Below are positions 18,201 through 26,292 of a DNA stretch of 64,000 bases, piece after piece. The notes below the pieces were generated by a model that saw only the letters and a list, made by a program, of their open reading frames with translations, did not search any database and was not told the origin of the DNA. The position numbers and the translations under genes are program-made. This stretch comes from Pseudomonas synxantha BG33R (GTDB lineage: Bacteria; Pseudomonadota; Gammaproteobacteria; Pseudomonadales; Pseudomonadaceae), in assembly GCF_000263715.2 (NCBI RefSeq), contig NZ_CM001514.1:3785674-3849673 (forward strand), read 5' to 3'. How positions within the stretch are numbered: position 1 is the first letter of the stretch; each line of letters begins with the position of its first letter.

Positions 18201-18930
18201 AGCGCCCAATTTTTTGAACGACGTACTGGTATTGAATACCAGTTCTTGGGCAACAATAAAAGCGATAGCCACTTACCAAACTGGTGAGCTATGCATCAAT
18301 AACGACGGAACGAAAATATATGCCGGAAGCAGCGCCTACTACTTCATTAGAACCGCAGGCACTCCTTGGTACAATCATACCTCTTCAGTAATAAGTACTG
18401 CCTCTAACACGGTCACGGCTCACTTCAATGCATACGAATCGAGCGGTAGCACTATCCATGCCCCGGCACTAGGGCTCAATAGACAGTCAACCATTACTTA
18501 TGGAACGTGGGGATCCACGAGTATGAGAGTTCACAATGCAATTACGTATGCGGACTTCGGTTCTGGGCCGTCTCCAGGAGGGGTACTCACCGCCTTTGCT
18601 CACAGCCCAGTCAACTCAAGGCTTTACGCTACGGTAGCCGATGCCAATAAACTACTGGTTCTCGATAACAGCACTAATGTCCCGACAACTATTAGAAGCA
18701 TTGACGGCCTCAAAACTCCATGGGGTGTAGCGGCCAACCCCCGCACTGGCGTTATCTATGTGACCGAAAGATCTGGCAATACGGTAAAGTTGTACGACAG
18801 CGAAACATTCGAACTCATCAACACCCTCGAAGGCTTCGACCAACCCAGAGCTATTGTGGTCAACTCAGAGGGAACGAGGATGTTTGTCGCTAACTCCGGA
18901 AGCAATACCGTCACCATTGTGGATCTTTAA
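15250..18930 (+). CDS. Large protein with Ig-like repeats and C-terminal YncE-type beta-propeller
   Basis: Encodes 1226 residues. Start ATG 15250 is chosen for its GGAGGG site (15236-15241). No signal peptide is evident. From about residue 330 to 790 there are four roughly 115-residue repeats, each opening with a variant of VLEAP followed by an L/F-D turn (near residues 330, 447, 561 and 676). These look like beta-sandwich modules; residues 150-320 look like a more divergent one. From about 915 to the end, YNCW-type blades repeat (RVYVAST...ITVFDADGGEVIS, GVALKPDGNVLYVS, GVIYVTERSGNTVKLYDSETF), giving a propeller. The last third is visibly richer in A+T, suggesting module acquisition. Role unknown; an extracellular or surface adhesin-like or toxin-like role is only a guess. 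It has its own terminator. Confidence 0.65.
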   Translation: MSQNTDLSVVTNAAPLPVIDSGQLSESAEEAIDLSGPRPLNRSYFLPPQSIQGTITSDSFKNVPFEVLPLYIPGLTQTVVGFDGGINKAALEVHRDLGLLCNLLAYLNMAKDDFVELFSEDLLIPVATYNVTQDDVDKSRMIPLYIPRTRLPDGPVNPVFMRVTRLGGTPKETKHFNLKVDTVAPAGRNPIGSTLQNENLPIPVFPEHIIIFGVTQADAHKGVPVTFKFYPVDATQEPSTYRATRDRIRLRINGIAAPILPLTESQASGREDITFTLYDGFWKQVRSGSHVCEYEIIDEVGNASLGWSPALLLNVRLDDGAEPLLPKALVLEAPNNTLDHDQLNGRDATIFINTPGPDFALEDVVRVTVKGRSSGGVITTTYNSPPLTSLSFITLPFPNADLRPLISGQFQLSYERIRSDVPNRYSDGNIFNVIGTPIDMRLPPPVVLEAPGGVLDPQSPLVNIVVRAYPELGQDPFDLVILILEGTKANGTRYYDEIYESAGGGDVLFPIANGPNGVIAGLEGGTLRLLYQVDNGDDVRTSMDVTVNVGNAVASLPEPEVMEAPAPLYQFDPEQSTEHANIVVKSNPDFLLNDIVTLYCEGSAPGGTAPAQAFPIRRQWVGRDLRFKLERSYILANIDKTMRIYYTRWRENVLTRFSHAVNIKVGSKLELKAPTVLEATPTGPDQASLDPLHVLPPNRPVVTIRVVSDKFPPGSDIKVFIVGKPGVGMPNIPAKPATPEPGENYVSFTVPHAFVAAYLADKCTIYYNLIETSKTTKSDELTLMIQALSAQEWNLVSVPSAPSGVIDTSKSHRIEVRGWRFMKAGQPVYIDLCSSQYHELRTGAVVSPGEANAKLISAEIPSSYLRSLKEGDPLDVHVFVNLEEHDDKASAQPLKPVSYTIKKLSGEIVGNVTVRNGPTYLAISSDDKRVYVASTGTGGYGITVFDADGGEVISTHPLSYQPRGVALKPDGNVLYVSISNARYQAPNFLNDVLVLNTSSWATIKAIATYQTGELCINNDGTKIYAGSSAYYFIRTAGTPWYNHTSSVISTASNTVTAHFNAYESSGSTIHAPALGLNRQSTITYGTWGSTSMRVHNAITYADFGSGPSPGGVLTAFAHSPVNSRLYATVADANKLLVLDNSTNVPTTIRSIDGLKTPWGVAANPRTGVIYVTERSGNTVKLYDSETFELINTLEGFDQPRAIVVNSEGTRMFVANSGSNTVTIVDL

Positions 18931-18950
18931 CAACGCAAGCATCACCAATG

Positions 18951-18979
18951 AAAAAGCCCTGATTGGTTCAGGGCTTTTT
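18951..18979 (+). terminator. Rho-independent terminator
   Basis: AAAAAGCCCTGA and TCAGGGCTTTTT form a 12-bp stem with loop TTGGT. It lies 20 bp after the stop of the Ig-repeat/propeller gene, and faces the end of the TetR gene 45 bp further on, so it can act bidirectionally. Confidence 0.9.
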
Positions 18980-19023
18980 TCATGTCTGCTACACCTGATA
19001 GGCAAGAGTTAGCTCACACCGGG

Positions 19024-19755
19024 TCAGCGTACCGCTTGTTCACGAATCGCCCGTTGAGTATCCAGCACCTTGGCCAACGCGGTTTCAGCTTCCGGGCTTT
19101 GCTGCGGCACTCGAATCGCCGCCGACACCAAGGTAATCAACTTCGCCATCACCTCCGCATCCGTCGCCGGGCGGCCCAGGCTCATGGAGTTCATCAGCAG
19201 GCGCAGTTCGGTGCCGGCCATGACCCCGGAAATGGCCTTGAGGGCAAATTGCAGGCGCACGCCCAGCTCATTACGCGGCAAATCCGGCAAGGCCAGGGCG
19301 AAGGCTTCGAAGAACCGCTGGAAAACCGGCTGGTAATGCACCTTGAGGTATTCCTGAATGAACGGCGAGGTGTCGCTGTAGACCCGGCCAAGGAAGCGAA
19401 TGAACGAACGCCCTTCCCCGCTGGCCGGATCGCTGCGCTCCAGGCCCATGGCCGGGGCAAACAGCACGCCGAGCAGCGTGTCGCAATCCAGCGGGCCATC
19501 GGACTCGGCTTCGCAGCGCGCCAGCAGTTCCAGGCGCTGCTCGTTGAGCGGCTCCAGACGTTGCATCAGCAGGGTTTTCATCAGGGAGTCCTTGTCCCCG
19601 AAGTGGTAGTTCACCGCCGCCAGGTTGACCTGGGCGCGTTCGGTTATCTGGCGTAGCAACACGGCGTCGTAGCCGTACTTGATGAAGAGGGCCTCTGTCG
19701 CATCCAGCAATCGAGTCTTGGTAACGTTTGGAGCGCTGAGTTTCTTCGCGACCAT
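19024..19755 (-). CDS. TetR/AcrR-family repressor, probable regulator of the adjacent efflux operon
   Basis: Encodes 243 residues from ATG 19755 (MVAKKLSAPNVTKTR). The N-terminal three-helix DNA-binding domain is typical: TRLLDATEALFIKYGYDAVLLRQITERAQVNLAAVNYHFGDKDSLMK, abbreviated here to TRLLDATEALF...VNLAAVNYHFGDKDSL. The C-terminal ligand-binding part (residues 60-240) resembles those of PsrA-like TetR proteins. It is divergent from the ABC/TolC efflux operon across 356 bp, a standard arrangement for a local repressor. A shared 11-mer lies near both starts (19772-19782 and 19994-20004). The inducer is unknown. Confidence 0.88.
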   Translation of the reverse strand: MVAKKLSAPNVTKTRLLDATEALFIKYGYDAVLLRQITERAQVNLAAVNYHFGDKDSLMKTLLMQRLEPLNEQRLELLARCEAESDGPLDCDTLLGVLFAPAMGLERSDPASGEGRSFIRFLGRVYSDTSPFIQEYLKVHYQPVFQRFFEAFALALPDLPRNELGVRLQFALKAISGVMAGTELRLLMNSMSLGRPATDAEVMAKLITLVSAAIRVPQQSPEAETALAKVLDTQRAIREQAVR

Positions 19756-19771
19756 AAGGGTTCCACGGCGG

Positions 19772-20004
19772 AAATATTGTTTTAAAAAATAATTTGATTT
19801 TTTATACCGGGGCGGCCCGGCGAAAGCAAGTAGTGACACTCCGCCATATCACTAAAAGCCTGTATAACCGGGCTATCGAGACCGATTGAAAGCATTTCTA
19901 CCGGTCCGAAACCTGCATTCGGCAAAACGTTTCAAAGGGTAAAACCGCTCTACATCCATGGCTGGCGAAGCAGATTGAACGCAGGTACTATTCAAACAAT
20001 ATTT
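19772..20004. promoter_or_regulatory. Shared 11-mer AAACAATATTT in the divergent tetR/efflux intergenic region
   Basis: AAACAATATTT occurs on the plus strand at 19994-20004 and in reverse complement at 19772-19782. Each copy is thus in the same orientation toward its own gene: 17 bp from the tetR start and about 110 bp from the efflux ATPase start. Both are embedded in A/T-rich tracts likely to be promoters. This is the best candidate for the TetR operator pair. The remaining part of the 356-bp gap shows no gene. Confidence 0.4.
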
Positions 20005-20111
20005 TAAAAACAAGAAATAAAACCAGTCCGTGACGCGTACAGGCAGCTCCCGAACTTGTTACAAGGATTTTCCGGGGGCATGGCAGTACCGTCGTGACTG
20101 CAGGCGTAGTC

Positions 20112-20819
20112 ATGATGACAGACACCCCCACGCAACCCGGCTTGATCTCCCTGCAAGGCATCGGCAAGCGCTATCAGCTCGCCGGGCAGGAACTGAGCAT
20201 TCTCAATGACGTGTGCCTGTCCATCGCTCGCGGTGACAGCTGCGGCATCCTCGGTGCCTCCGGTTCCGGCAAGAGCACCCTGCTCAATATCCTCGGCCTG
20301 CTGGACCTGCCCAACTGCGGCCAATACCACTTTGCCGGTCACGATATTTTCAACGCCACGCCCGACGAACTGGCCGCGATCCGCAACCAGCAGATCGGTT
20401 TTGTGTTCCAGAGCTTCAACCTGCTGCCACGCCTGAGCGCCCTGGACAACGTCGCGCTGCCCTTGAGTTATCGCGGCGTATCGCGGCATGAATCGGTGGA
20501 ACAGGCCCAGCGTATGCTCGATCAAGTCGGCCTGGCCGAGCGCGCCCACCATCGCCCGGCCGACCTCTCCGGCGGCCAGCGTCAGCGCGTCGCCATTGCC
20601 CGCGCACTGGTCGGCAAACCCTCGGTGATCCTCGCCGACGAACCCACCGGCAACCTCGACAGCGCCACCGCACAGGAAATCATGGACCTGCTGCTGAGCC
20701 TCAACCGTGAGCAGCAGGTGACGCTGATCATCGTCACCCACGACGCCCACATTGCCGAGCGCCTGGAGCGCAAGATCCTGGTGCGCAACGGTGTGGTGCA
20801 CGAGGCCGGGCGCCTATGA
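20112..20819 (+). CDS. ABC transporter ATP-binding protein (MacB/LolD-type)
   Basis: Encodes 235 residues from ATG 20112 (another ATG at 20115 and a GTG at 20094 are possible; no strong ribosome site decides). It contains Walker A GASGSGKST, Q-loop GFVFQSFNLLPRLS, signature LSGGQRQRVAIARAL, Walker B VILADEPTGNLD and the switch histidine in IIVTHD. The sequence type is that of MacB/LolD/FtsE ATPases that work with FtsX-fold permeases. It overlaps the permease gene by 4 bases. It powers a tripartite efflux machine with the next three gene products. Confidence 0.93.
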   Translation: MMTDTPTQPGLISLQGIGKRYQLAGQELSILNDVCLSIARGDSCGILGASGSGKSTLLNILGLLDLPNCGQYHFAGHDIFNATPDELAAIRNQQIGFVFQSFNLLPRLSALDNVALPLSYRGVSRHESVEQAQRMLDQVGLAERAHHRPADLSGGQRQRVAIARALVGKPSVILADEPTGNLDSATAQEIMDLLLSLNREQQVTLIIVTHDAHIAERLERKILVRNGVVHEAGRL

Positions 20820-22015
20820 GCCTGCGGGTCGAGCAGAGCCTCAGCCAACTGCTGCATGAAGCCTTGATCAGCCTGCGGACCCTGGGCAAACGTTCGATCC
20901 TGGCGCTGCTGGGCATTGTGATCGGCAGTTCCTCGGTAGTGGCGCTGATCAATATCGGCCACAACGCGGCGGTGGATGCCGCGATGATCTTCAAGGACAT
21001 GGGCACCGATACCCTCATCGCGCAGTTCCCGCCCAAGGGCAGCAGCAATGTGCCGATGCGTACCCAACTCGACCTCGACGCCGTACGCCTGGCCGTACCG
21101 GGCATTGCCCATATCGGCGCGCTCAGCCTGTTCAGCGGGCCCATTGTGTTTCATGGACGCACCACTAATGCCAACCTGGTCGGCAGCACGCCGGGTATAC
21201 AGGCCGCCATGCGCCTGGCCGTGCGCGAGGGGCGCTTCCTGTCGGCCTTCGACGCCAGCGAAACTTTCGCTGTGATTGGTGACCCACTTGCCCAGGCCCT
21301 CAGTGCGCCGGGCGACCCACTGCAACTGGGCGACCGCGTGCGCATCAACGACTACCTGTTTCTGATCGTGGGCATCCTGCACGACCAACCCCGGGCCATG
21401 CTGATGCCAGTGCAGGCCAACGAGTCGTTGTTTATTCCGGCCGAAGGTATGCGTCGCATCTATGCCAGCCCGCAGATCAGCAATGTGATCATCCGTGCAG
21501 CGCCAGGGCAGGACATAGAGCGTATCGCGAGGGACGCCGCCGCTGCGCTGCAACCCCAACTCAGCGACCACGACGTCAATATCACGGTGCCCCAGCAGAT
21601 GATCGACGGCATGACGCGCCAAAGTCGCACCTTCGCCTACCTGCTGCTGGCCCTTGGCGCGATTTCCCTGGTGGGCGGCGGTGTCGGGGTGATGAACGTG
21701 ATGCTGATGAATGTGTCCGAGCGCCGTCGCGAGATCGGCATCCGCATGGCCCTGGGCGCACGTCAGCGCGATATCCGTAACCTGTTCCTGCTCGAAGCCG
21801 TCACGCTCACCGCCGTGGGTGCGCTGTGCGGTGCGGTGCTGGGCATGACCGCCGCCTGGCTGTATGCGTGGCTGTCGGGCTGGGCATTTGCCCTGGCGGT
21901 GGCCGCCCTGCCCCTGGGGGTGGGCAGTACGTTACTGGTAGGTTTGTTCTTTGGCATCTACCCGGCGGTCTCGGCCTCGCGGTTACAGCCGGTGGAGGCC
22001 CTGCGCGATGAATAA
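20816..22015 (+). CDS. ABC transporter permease, MacB/FtsX type
   Basis: Encodes 399 residues. The layout is that of the MacB membrane part: a first helix near residues 25-45 (RSILALLGIVIGSSSVVALINIG), a large periplasmic domain (about 50-270), then three C-terminal helices including GAISLVGGGVGVMNVMLMNVSERRREIG, shortened here to GGGVGVMNVMLMNVSERRREIG-type signature, and ALGARQRDI. In classic MacB the ATPase is fused N-terminally; here it is a separate upstream gene overlapping by ATGA. The stop overlaps the TolC-like gene start by 8 bp. It probably transmits ATP-driven motion to push a periplasmic substrate into the channel. Confidence 0.92.
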   Translation: MSLRVEQSLSQLLHEALISLRTLGKRSILALLGIVIGSSSVVALINIGHNAAVDAAMIFKDMGTDTLIAQFPPKGSSNVPMRTQLDLDAVRLAVPGIAHIGALSLFSGPIVFHGRTTNANLVGSTPGIQAAMRLAVREGRFLSAFDASETFAVIGDPLAQALSAPGDPLQLGDRVRINDYLFLIVGILHDQPRAMLMPVQANESLFIPAEGMRRIYASPQISNVIIRAAPGQDIERIARDAAAALQPQLSDHDVNITVPQQMIDGMTRQSRTFAYLLLALGAISLVGGGVGVMNVMLMNVSERRREIGIRMALGARQRDIRNLFLLEAVTLTAVGALCGAVLGMTAAWLYAWLSGWAFALAVAALPLGVGSTLLVGLFFGIYPAVSASRLQPVEALRDE

Positions 22016-23486
22016 GTGCGGGCTGCTCCTTCTGCTGATCAGCCTGCCGGGCATGACTGCCGAGATGGTTATCAACCCTTCGGCGCCCAGCAGCACCCGC
22101 AGCGGCTACGAGCGCGGCGTGTCGCTGAATGCCCAGGCCACCAGCATGACCCTGGGTGACGCGGTGTACCTGGGCCTGCGCAACAACCCGGCGATACGTA
22201 GCGCCTACCTGCAACGGGTGGCGCAGAAGTTTGACCTGCGTGTCGCCGAGGACGTGTTCAACCCCAAGCTGACCCTCAACAGTAACTACCGTACCTCCCG
22301 TGGCTCCCAGGACAACGTGCGCAACGCCAATCTGGCGCCGACCAGCAGCCTGCTCGGCGAATACGGCACGCGCTTGAGCATGGCCTGGACCCAGCAGTTG
22401 AACAACGCCAACCGCGCCGGCCGTTACCGCAGCGACGGGCTCGACCTGGCGATCATCCAACCGCTGATGCGCGGCGCCGGCTGGGACGCCACCACCGCGC
22501 CGCTGCGCCTGTCGCGCCTGGCCGAGCAGGCCAACCGCCTGAACCTCAAGGCCACCGTGGCGCAAACCATCAGCCAGATCATCGCCACCTACCGCGAACT
22601 GCTGCGTGCCCAGGAACAACTGGTGATCGTGCAGGACGCGCTCAAGCGCTCCAACACCTTGCTGGACGTGAACAAGGCACTGATCAGCGCCGGGCGCATG
22701 GCCGAGTTCGAGATCGTCCAAACCGAAGCCGACATCGCCACCCAGCAGTTGGGCGTGGAAGAAGCTCGCAATCAACTGGACAACAGCCGCCTGGCCTTGC
22801 TGCGCCTGCTGGCGCTGGACCTGTCGACACCGGTGCGCGCCACCGAAGCCCTGGAGGCCAACCTCATGGAAATCGACCAACGCCAAGCCTTCAACCTGGC
22901 GCAAAACCAGCAACCGGAATACCTCGCCGCCCTGCTCGGCAGCCAACAGGCCGACCTCAACCTGGTGATCGCCAAGGACTCCGGGCGCTGGCAAGTGGAC
23001 CTGGTGGCCGGCGCCAACCAGGTACGCGCCGCCACCGACAACAACAACGGCCATGACAATAACCGTACCTGGGACAGCTACGCCGGGGTGCAGGTGCAGA
23101 TCCCCATTGGCGACATCAGCACGCGCCAGGCCGAGGTACGTGCACGAGTGAACGTCGAGGACCAGGAAATCCGCATTACCGATGCGCGCCAGGAGCTGGA
23201 GCGCAACGTCAACAACGTGGTGCGTGACCTCGGCACCCGCTGGCGCCAATATGAAATTTCCAAGCGTGCCGTGGAGTTGTCACGGCGCAAGATCGAAATC
23301 GAACGGGAAAAACTCAGTGCCGGGCGCTCCACTAACTTCCAGGTGTTGAGCTTCGAAACCGACCTGCGCAACGCCGAAAACGCCCAGCTCAACGCGCTGA
23401 TCGCTTATTTGAACGCCCAGACCCAGCTCGATCTGACCCTGGGCATGACGCTGGAAAGTTGGGAAATCGCACTCAATGACTACTAA
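22008..23486 (+). CDS. TolC-family outer-membrane channel protein
   Basis: Encodes 492 residues from ATG 22008. A signal peptide (MNKCGLLLLLISLPGMTA) is present. The rest has the TolC-type duplicated helical pattern: MTLGDAVYLGLRNNPAIRSAYL, LARLAEQANRLNLKATVAQ-like helices and LSAGRSTNFQVLSFETDLRNAE near the end. These form the alpha-helical tunnel, with beta-barrel strands around TLNSNYRT and YAGVQVQIP. It starts inside the permease gene and its 3' end overlaps the adaptor gene by 11 bp, so it belongs to the dedicated efflux operon. It is the outer-membrane exit duct. Confidence 0.9.
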   Translation: MNKCGLLLLLISLPGMTAEMVINPSAPSSTRSGYERGVSLNAQATSMTLGDAVYLGLRNNPAIRSAYLQRVAQKFDLRVAEDVFNPKLTLNSNYRTSRGSQDNVRNANLAPTSSLLGEYGTRLSMAWTQQLNNANRAGRYRSDGLDLAIIQPLMRGAGWDATTAPLRLSRLAEQANRLNLKATVAQTISQIIATYRELLRAQEQLVIVQDALKRSNTLLDVNKALISAGRMAEFEIVQTEADIATQQLGVEEARNQLDNSRLALLRLLALDLSTPVRATEALEANLMEIDQRQAFNLAQNQQPEYLAALLGSQQADLNLVIAKDSGRWQVDLVAGANQVRAATDNNNGHDNNRTWDSYAGVQVQIPIGDISTRQAEVRARVNVEDQEIRITDARQELERNVNNVVRDLGTRWRQYEISKRAVELSRRKIEIEREKLSAGRSTNFQVLSFETDLRNAENAQLNALIAYLNAQTQLDLTLGMTLESWEIALNDY

Positions 23487-24729
23487 TCAAAAACGCTTGC
23501 TGGCCGTCGCCTTGATCGTGCTGCTGGCAGGCGCGGCAGTCAGCCTGCTCAACCAACGCAGCAGCGTCGAACAGGCCAGCACCGCCGAGCAATGGCTGGA
23601 GGTAAAACCCGACCCGCTGGTGCACCAGATCGGCCTGGTGGGCAAGATCGAGCCCGACACTACCGTCACCCTCACGGCGCCGTTCGACGGCAACGTGTTG
23701 GCCAACCTGGTCGAACAAGGCCAGCGCGTCGAGGCCGGCCAGGTGCTGTTGCGCATGGACCCGGCGACTCTGGAAGTGCAGTTGCGCGACGCCCTCTCCG
23801 CCCAGCTCAAGGCCCGGCGTGCCGTACAGGAAATGCAGGACTGGGACAGCAGCCCCGCCGTCAGCCGTGCCCGCCGCAGCTTGCGCACCGCTGAAATGAC
23901 CGCTGGCAACACCCAACGCAAGCTCACCGAAAGCGAAAACCTGTTCAAGCGCGGCATCATTCCGCGCAACGAGCTGGACGATCTCAAGCAGCAAACCCAA
24001 CAGCAGCAACTCGACCTGGCAGCGGCGCGCAGCGAACTGCAACAGGCCCAGGACCAAGGCAGAGGCGAATACCGACAGATTGCCGAAATGGAGCTGACCA
24101 ATGCCACGGTAAAATACCAAGCCTTGCAAAAACTCCTTGAAGGCAAGGAGGTCAAGGCACCGTTCTCCGGTATCGTGGTGCCCGCGCCCGGCAGCAGCAA
24201 CACCGCCCAAGGGGGTGGCAACAACAACGCGCCGGTACAGGCCGGCAGCAAGGTCAGCCAGGGTCAGGTGCTGTTTGGCCTGGCCAATATCGAGCGGCTG
24301 AAAATCGTCGCCAAGGTCTCCGAACTGGACATCAACCAATTGCACCAGGGCCAGGCGGTGGAAGTAATGGGCGATGGATTTGACGGCGAACGGCTGACCG
24401 GCTCAGTCAGCGTGGTCAGTGGCTTGGCCATCGCCAGCGACAACCAGGGCAGCGCGCAGTTTCCGGTGACCCTGTCGATCCCCAAGCTGACACCGCAACA
24501 GCTGCAACGGGTGCGTCTGGGCATGAGTGCGCGGCTGACCATCGTCACCTACAACAATGACCAGGCGCTCGTGATTCCCAGTCAGGCGATCCAGGCAGAT
24601 ATGACGGTGGAGTACCGACCAGCGATGGATAAACCGGTAGAGCGGGTGAAGGTCACCACCGGGCAATCGACGCCCCAGGGCGTTGAGGTATTTGGACTCA
24701 AGCCAGGCTTTGTGAAAACCTCAAGATAA
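23476..24729 (+). CDS. HlyD/MacA-type periplasmic adaptor of the ABC efflux system
   Basis: Encodes 417 residues. It has an N-terminal membrane anchor or signal (KRLLAVALIVLLAGAAVSLL), a biotinyl-lipoyl-like split domain (DGNVLANLVEQGQRVEAGQVL and APFSGIVVPAPG), a central coiled coil (about residues 105-220, QQTQQQQLDLAAARSELQQAQ) and a beta-barrel/membrane-proximal C-terminus. These are the MacA/HlyD features linking an inner-membrane ABC permease with a TolC duct. It is the fourth and last gene of the operon, followed by a REPIN. The position after the TolC gene, rather than first as in macAB, is uncommon. Confidence 0.9.
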   Translation: MTTNQKRLLAVALIVLLAGAAVSLLNQRSSVEQASTAEQWLEVKPDPLVHQIGLVGKIEPDTTVTLTAPFDGNVLANLVEQGQRVEAGQVLLRMDPATLEVQLRDALSAQLKARRAVQEMQDWDSSPAVSRARRSLRTAEMTAGNTQRKLTESENLFKRGIIPRNELDDLKQQTQQQQLDLAAARSELQQAQDQGRGEYRQIAEMELTNATVKYQALQKLLEGKEVKAPFSGIVVPAPGSSNTAQGGGNNNAPVQAGSKVSQGQVLFGLANIERLKIVAKVSELDINQLHQGQAVEVMGDGFDGERLTGSVSVVSGLAIASDNQGSAQFPVTLSIPKLTPQQLQRVRLGMSARLTIVTYNNDQALVIPSQAIQADMTVEYRPAMDKPVERVKVTTGQSTPQGVEVFGLKPGFVKTSR

Positions 24730-24742
24730 GCGCATATCAACC

Positions 24743-24831
24743 TGTGGGAGGGGGCTTGCTCCCGATAGCGGTGCATCAGCCACAAATGTATTTACTGACA
24801 CGCCCTCATCGGGAGCAAGCCCCCTCCCACA
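24743..24831. repeat. REP doublet (REPIN), GTGGGAGGGGGCTTGCTCCC type
   Basis: Arms at 24743-24766 and 24808-24831 are exact inverted copies (TGTGGGAGGGGGCTTGCTCC plus CGAT). It lies between the convergent adaptor and FAD-protein genes. The same arm recurs at 54505-54586. Confidence 0.9.
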
Positions 24832-24897
24832 TTTGATTTTCGTTGCTTTAAGCATTGACGTTCACTTCGCGGATCAGGGCTTGCTCACCTCCCCCAC

Positions 24898-26292
24898 TTA
24901 GATCTGTGTGAGCTTGGTTGCCAGTGCCTTGGCCTGAAGCGCCACATCCGTCACCGCCGTGCTCTCCCACCACATGCCCCGCAACGGCGGCCCCATGGCA
25001 AATAGTCGCTGGCTGACCTGGCCTTGGGCATCCAACACTGCACCGTGCGCATGCGCCGCAATCCCCAACGCCAACGGCCCGGGCTGGATCAACCCGCGCT
25101 TGAGCAATTGCTGCGGCAACGGCCGGGCCACGCGGCGCCAGTCGTACTCGATGCCGCTGGAGTTGATCAGCGCCGCTCCCGAAACCTGTGTGATCCCCTG
25201 CTCGCCACGATAGCGCACCGCAATGGCAACCCCCTCATCCGCAGGCACCAGCCCCTTGAACGACGCCGCACGTATCCGCAACCGCCCTTCTTCCTGCAAG
25301 CGCGCCACCAACTGCGCACTCAACGGTGGCGAGCGGTGGTGATGGCTTTCCCACCATGGCCGCACATGTCGCACGAACTGGCGCTTCTGAATTTCACTGG
25401 CCTGGCTCCACAAGCGTGCGATGTGCCCGCGCACAGTGTCCAGCGGCGCCTGCCAGTCGATGCCTTGCGCCAGCGCGAACCGACATTGGCGTCGCACCTC
25501 GCGCAGCAATTGCCGCGGGCTACGCAGGCGGTGGTCCGCGGCCAGGAAGTCGTCCCAACCCGGTGGTTGCCGCCGCACATGGGGCAACAGGCCGTGGCGT
25601 GAAAAAATCTCGACAGGGCCGCGATGCCCAGCCTGTTCCAGTGAGACCACGGCATCGACCATGGTCAACCCGGAGCCGATGATCAGCACCGTTGATTGCG
25701 GGTCGAGCTGAGTCATGGACTGCACGTCCCAGGGATCCAGCGCGGCGGCGTTCAGCCCAGTGGACTCGGTCTGTGGCGTGCGCGCTGCCGGAAACATGCC
25801 GGTGGCCAAGACCGCGAAGGAGCCACGCAGTTGCTCGCCATTATCGAGGGTGACCCGCGTCGACGTTGCATCGACTTGCAGGTCGACCCCTTCAGCACGG
25901 ATATGCTCGACGATCGAAGTGGATAGCGCCTTGGCCTCGGCCAGGCGCTGTTGCGCATACAGCCCGAAAATCCCCCGCGGCGGGAACAGTTCGCTGACCG
26001 GCACGTGCTGCTGGTCCGACTCCGGCCACTCACCGCCGGCGATGTAGTCGGTGAGCCATTGGGTCAGGTCGTCGGCATTGTCCGGGTCTACACTCATGCG
26101 CGCCGCATTGCCGTTCAAGGTGTGGCCCAGCTCGACTGCGCTGTAGGCCTCGCCGCGCCCCAGCTCAGCACGCGGCTCGATCACCAGGATGCGCCGCGTG
26201 CCCGGCAGGCGCAGCAGCTGCACGGCGAGCATCGTGCCGCTCAGGCCACCGCCGATAATCAGTACATCAGCGTTGTGGGAGGATTCACTCAT
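24898..26292 (-). CDS. FAD/NAD(P)-binding protein (YdhS-like)
   Basis: Encodes 464 residues from ATG 26292 (MSESSHNADVLIIGGG). An N-terminal Rossmann GxGxxG motif (VLIIGGGLSGTMLAVQLL) is followed by an acidic strand end (VIEPRAELGRGEAYS). A second dinucleotide motif occurs mid-protein (VLIIGSGLTMVDAVVSLE). The ATG motif (AVLATGMFPAAR) is also present. The combination fits the FAD-NAD(P)-binding (NAD_binding_9/YdhS) family of uncharacterised flavoproteins. The SxxHGxLPHVRR segment is common in this family. Substrate unknown; a siderophore- or amine-oxidation role is possible but unsupported. It stands alone between a REPIN and obscure small ORFs. Confidence 0.82.
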   Translation of the reverse strand: MSESSHNADVLIIGGGLSGTMLAVQLLRLPGTRRILVIEPRAELGRGEAYSAVELGHTLNGNAARMSVDPDNADDLTQWLTDYIAGGEWPESDQQHVPVSELFPPRGIFGLYAQQRLAEAKALSTSIVEHIRAEGVDLQVDATSTRVTLDNGEQLRGSFAVLATGMFPAARTPQTESTGLNAAALDPWDVQSMTQLDPQSTVLIIGSGLTMVDAVVSLEQAGHRGPVEIFSRHGLLPHVRRQPPGWDDFLAADHRLRSPRQLLREVRRQCRFALAQGIDWQAPLDTVRGHIARLWSQASEIQKRQFVRHVRPWWESHHHRSPPLSAQLVARLQEEGRLRIRAASFKGLVPADEGVAIAVRYRGEQGITQVSGAALINSSGIEYDWRRVARPLPQQLLKRGLIQPGPLALGIAAHAHGAVLDAQGQVSQRLFAMGPPLRGMWWESTAVTDVALQAKALATKLTQI

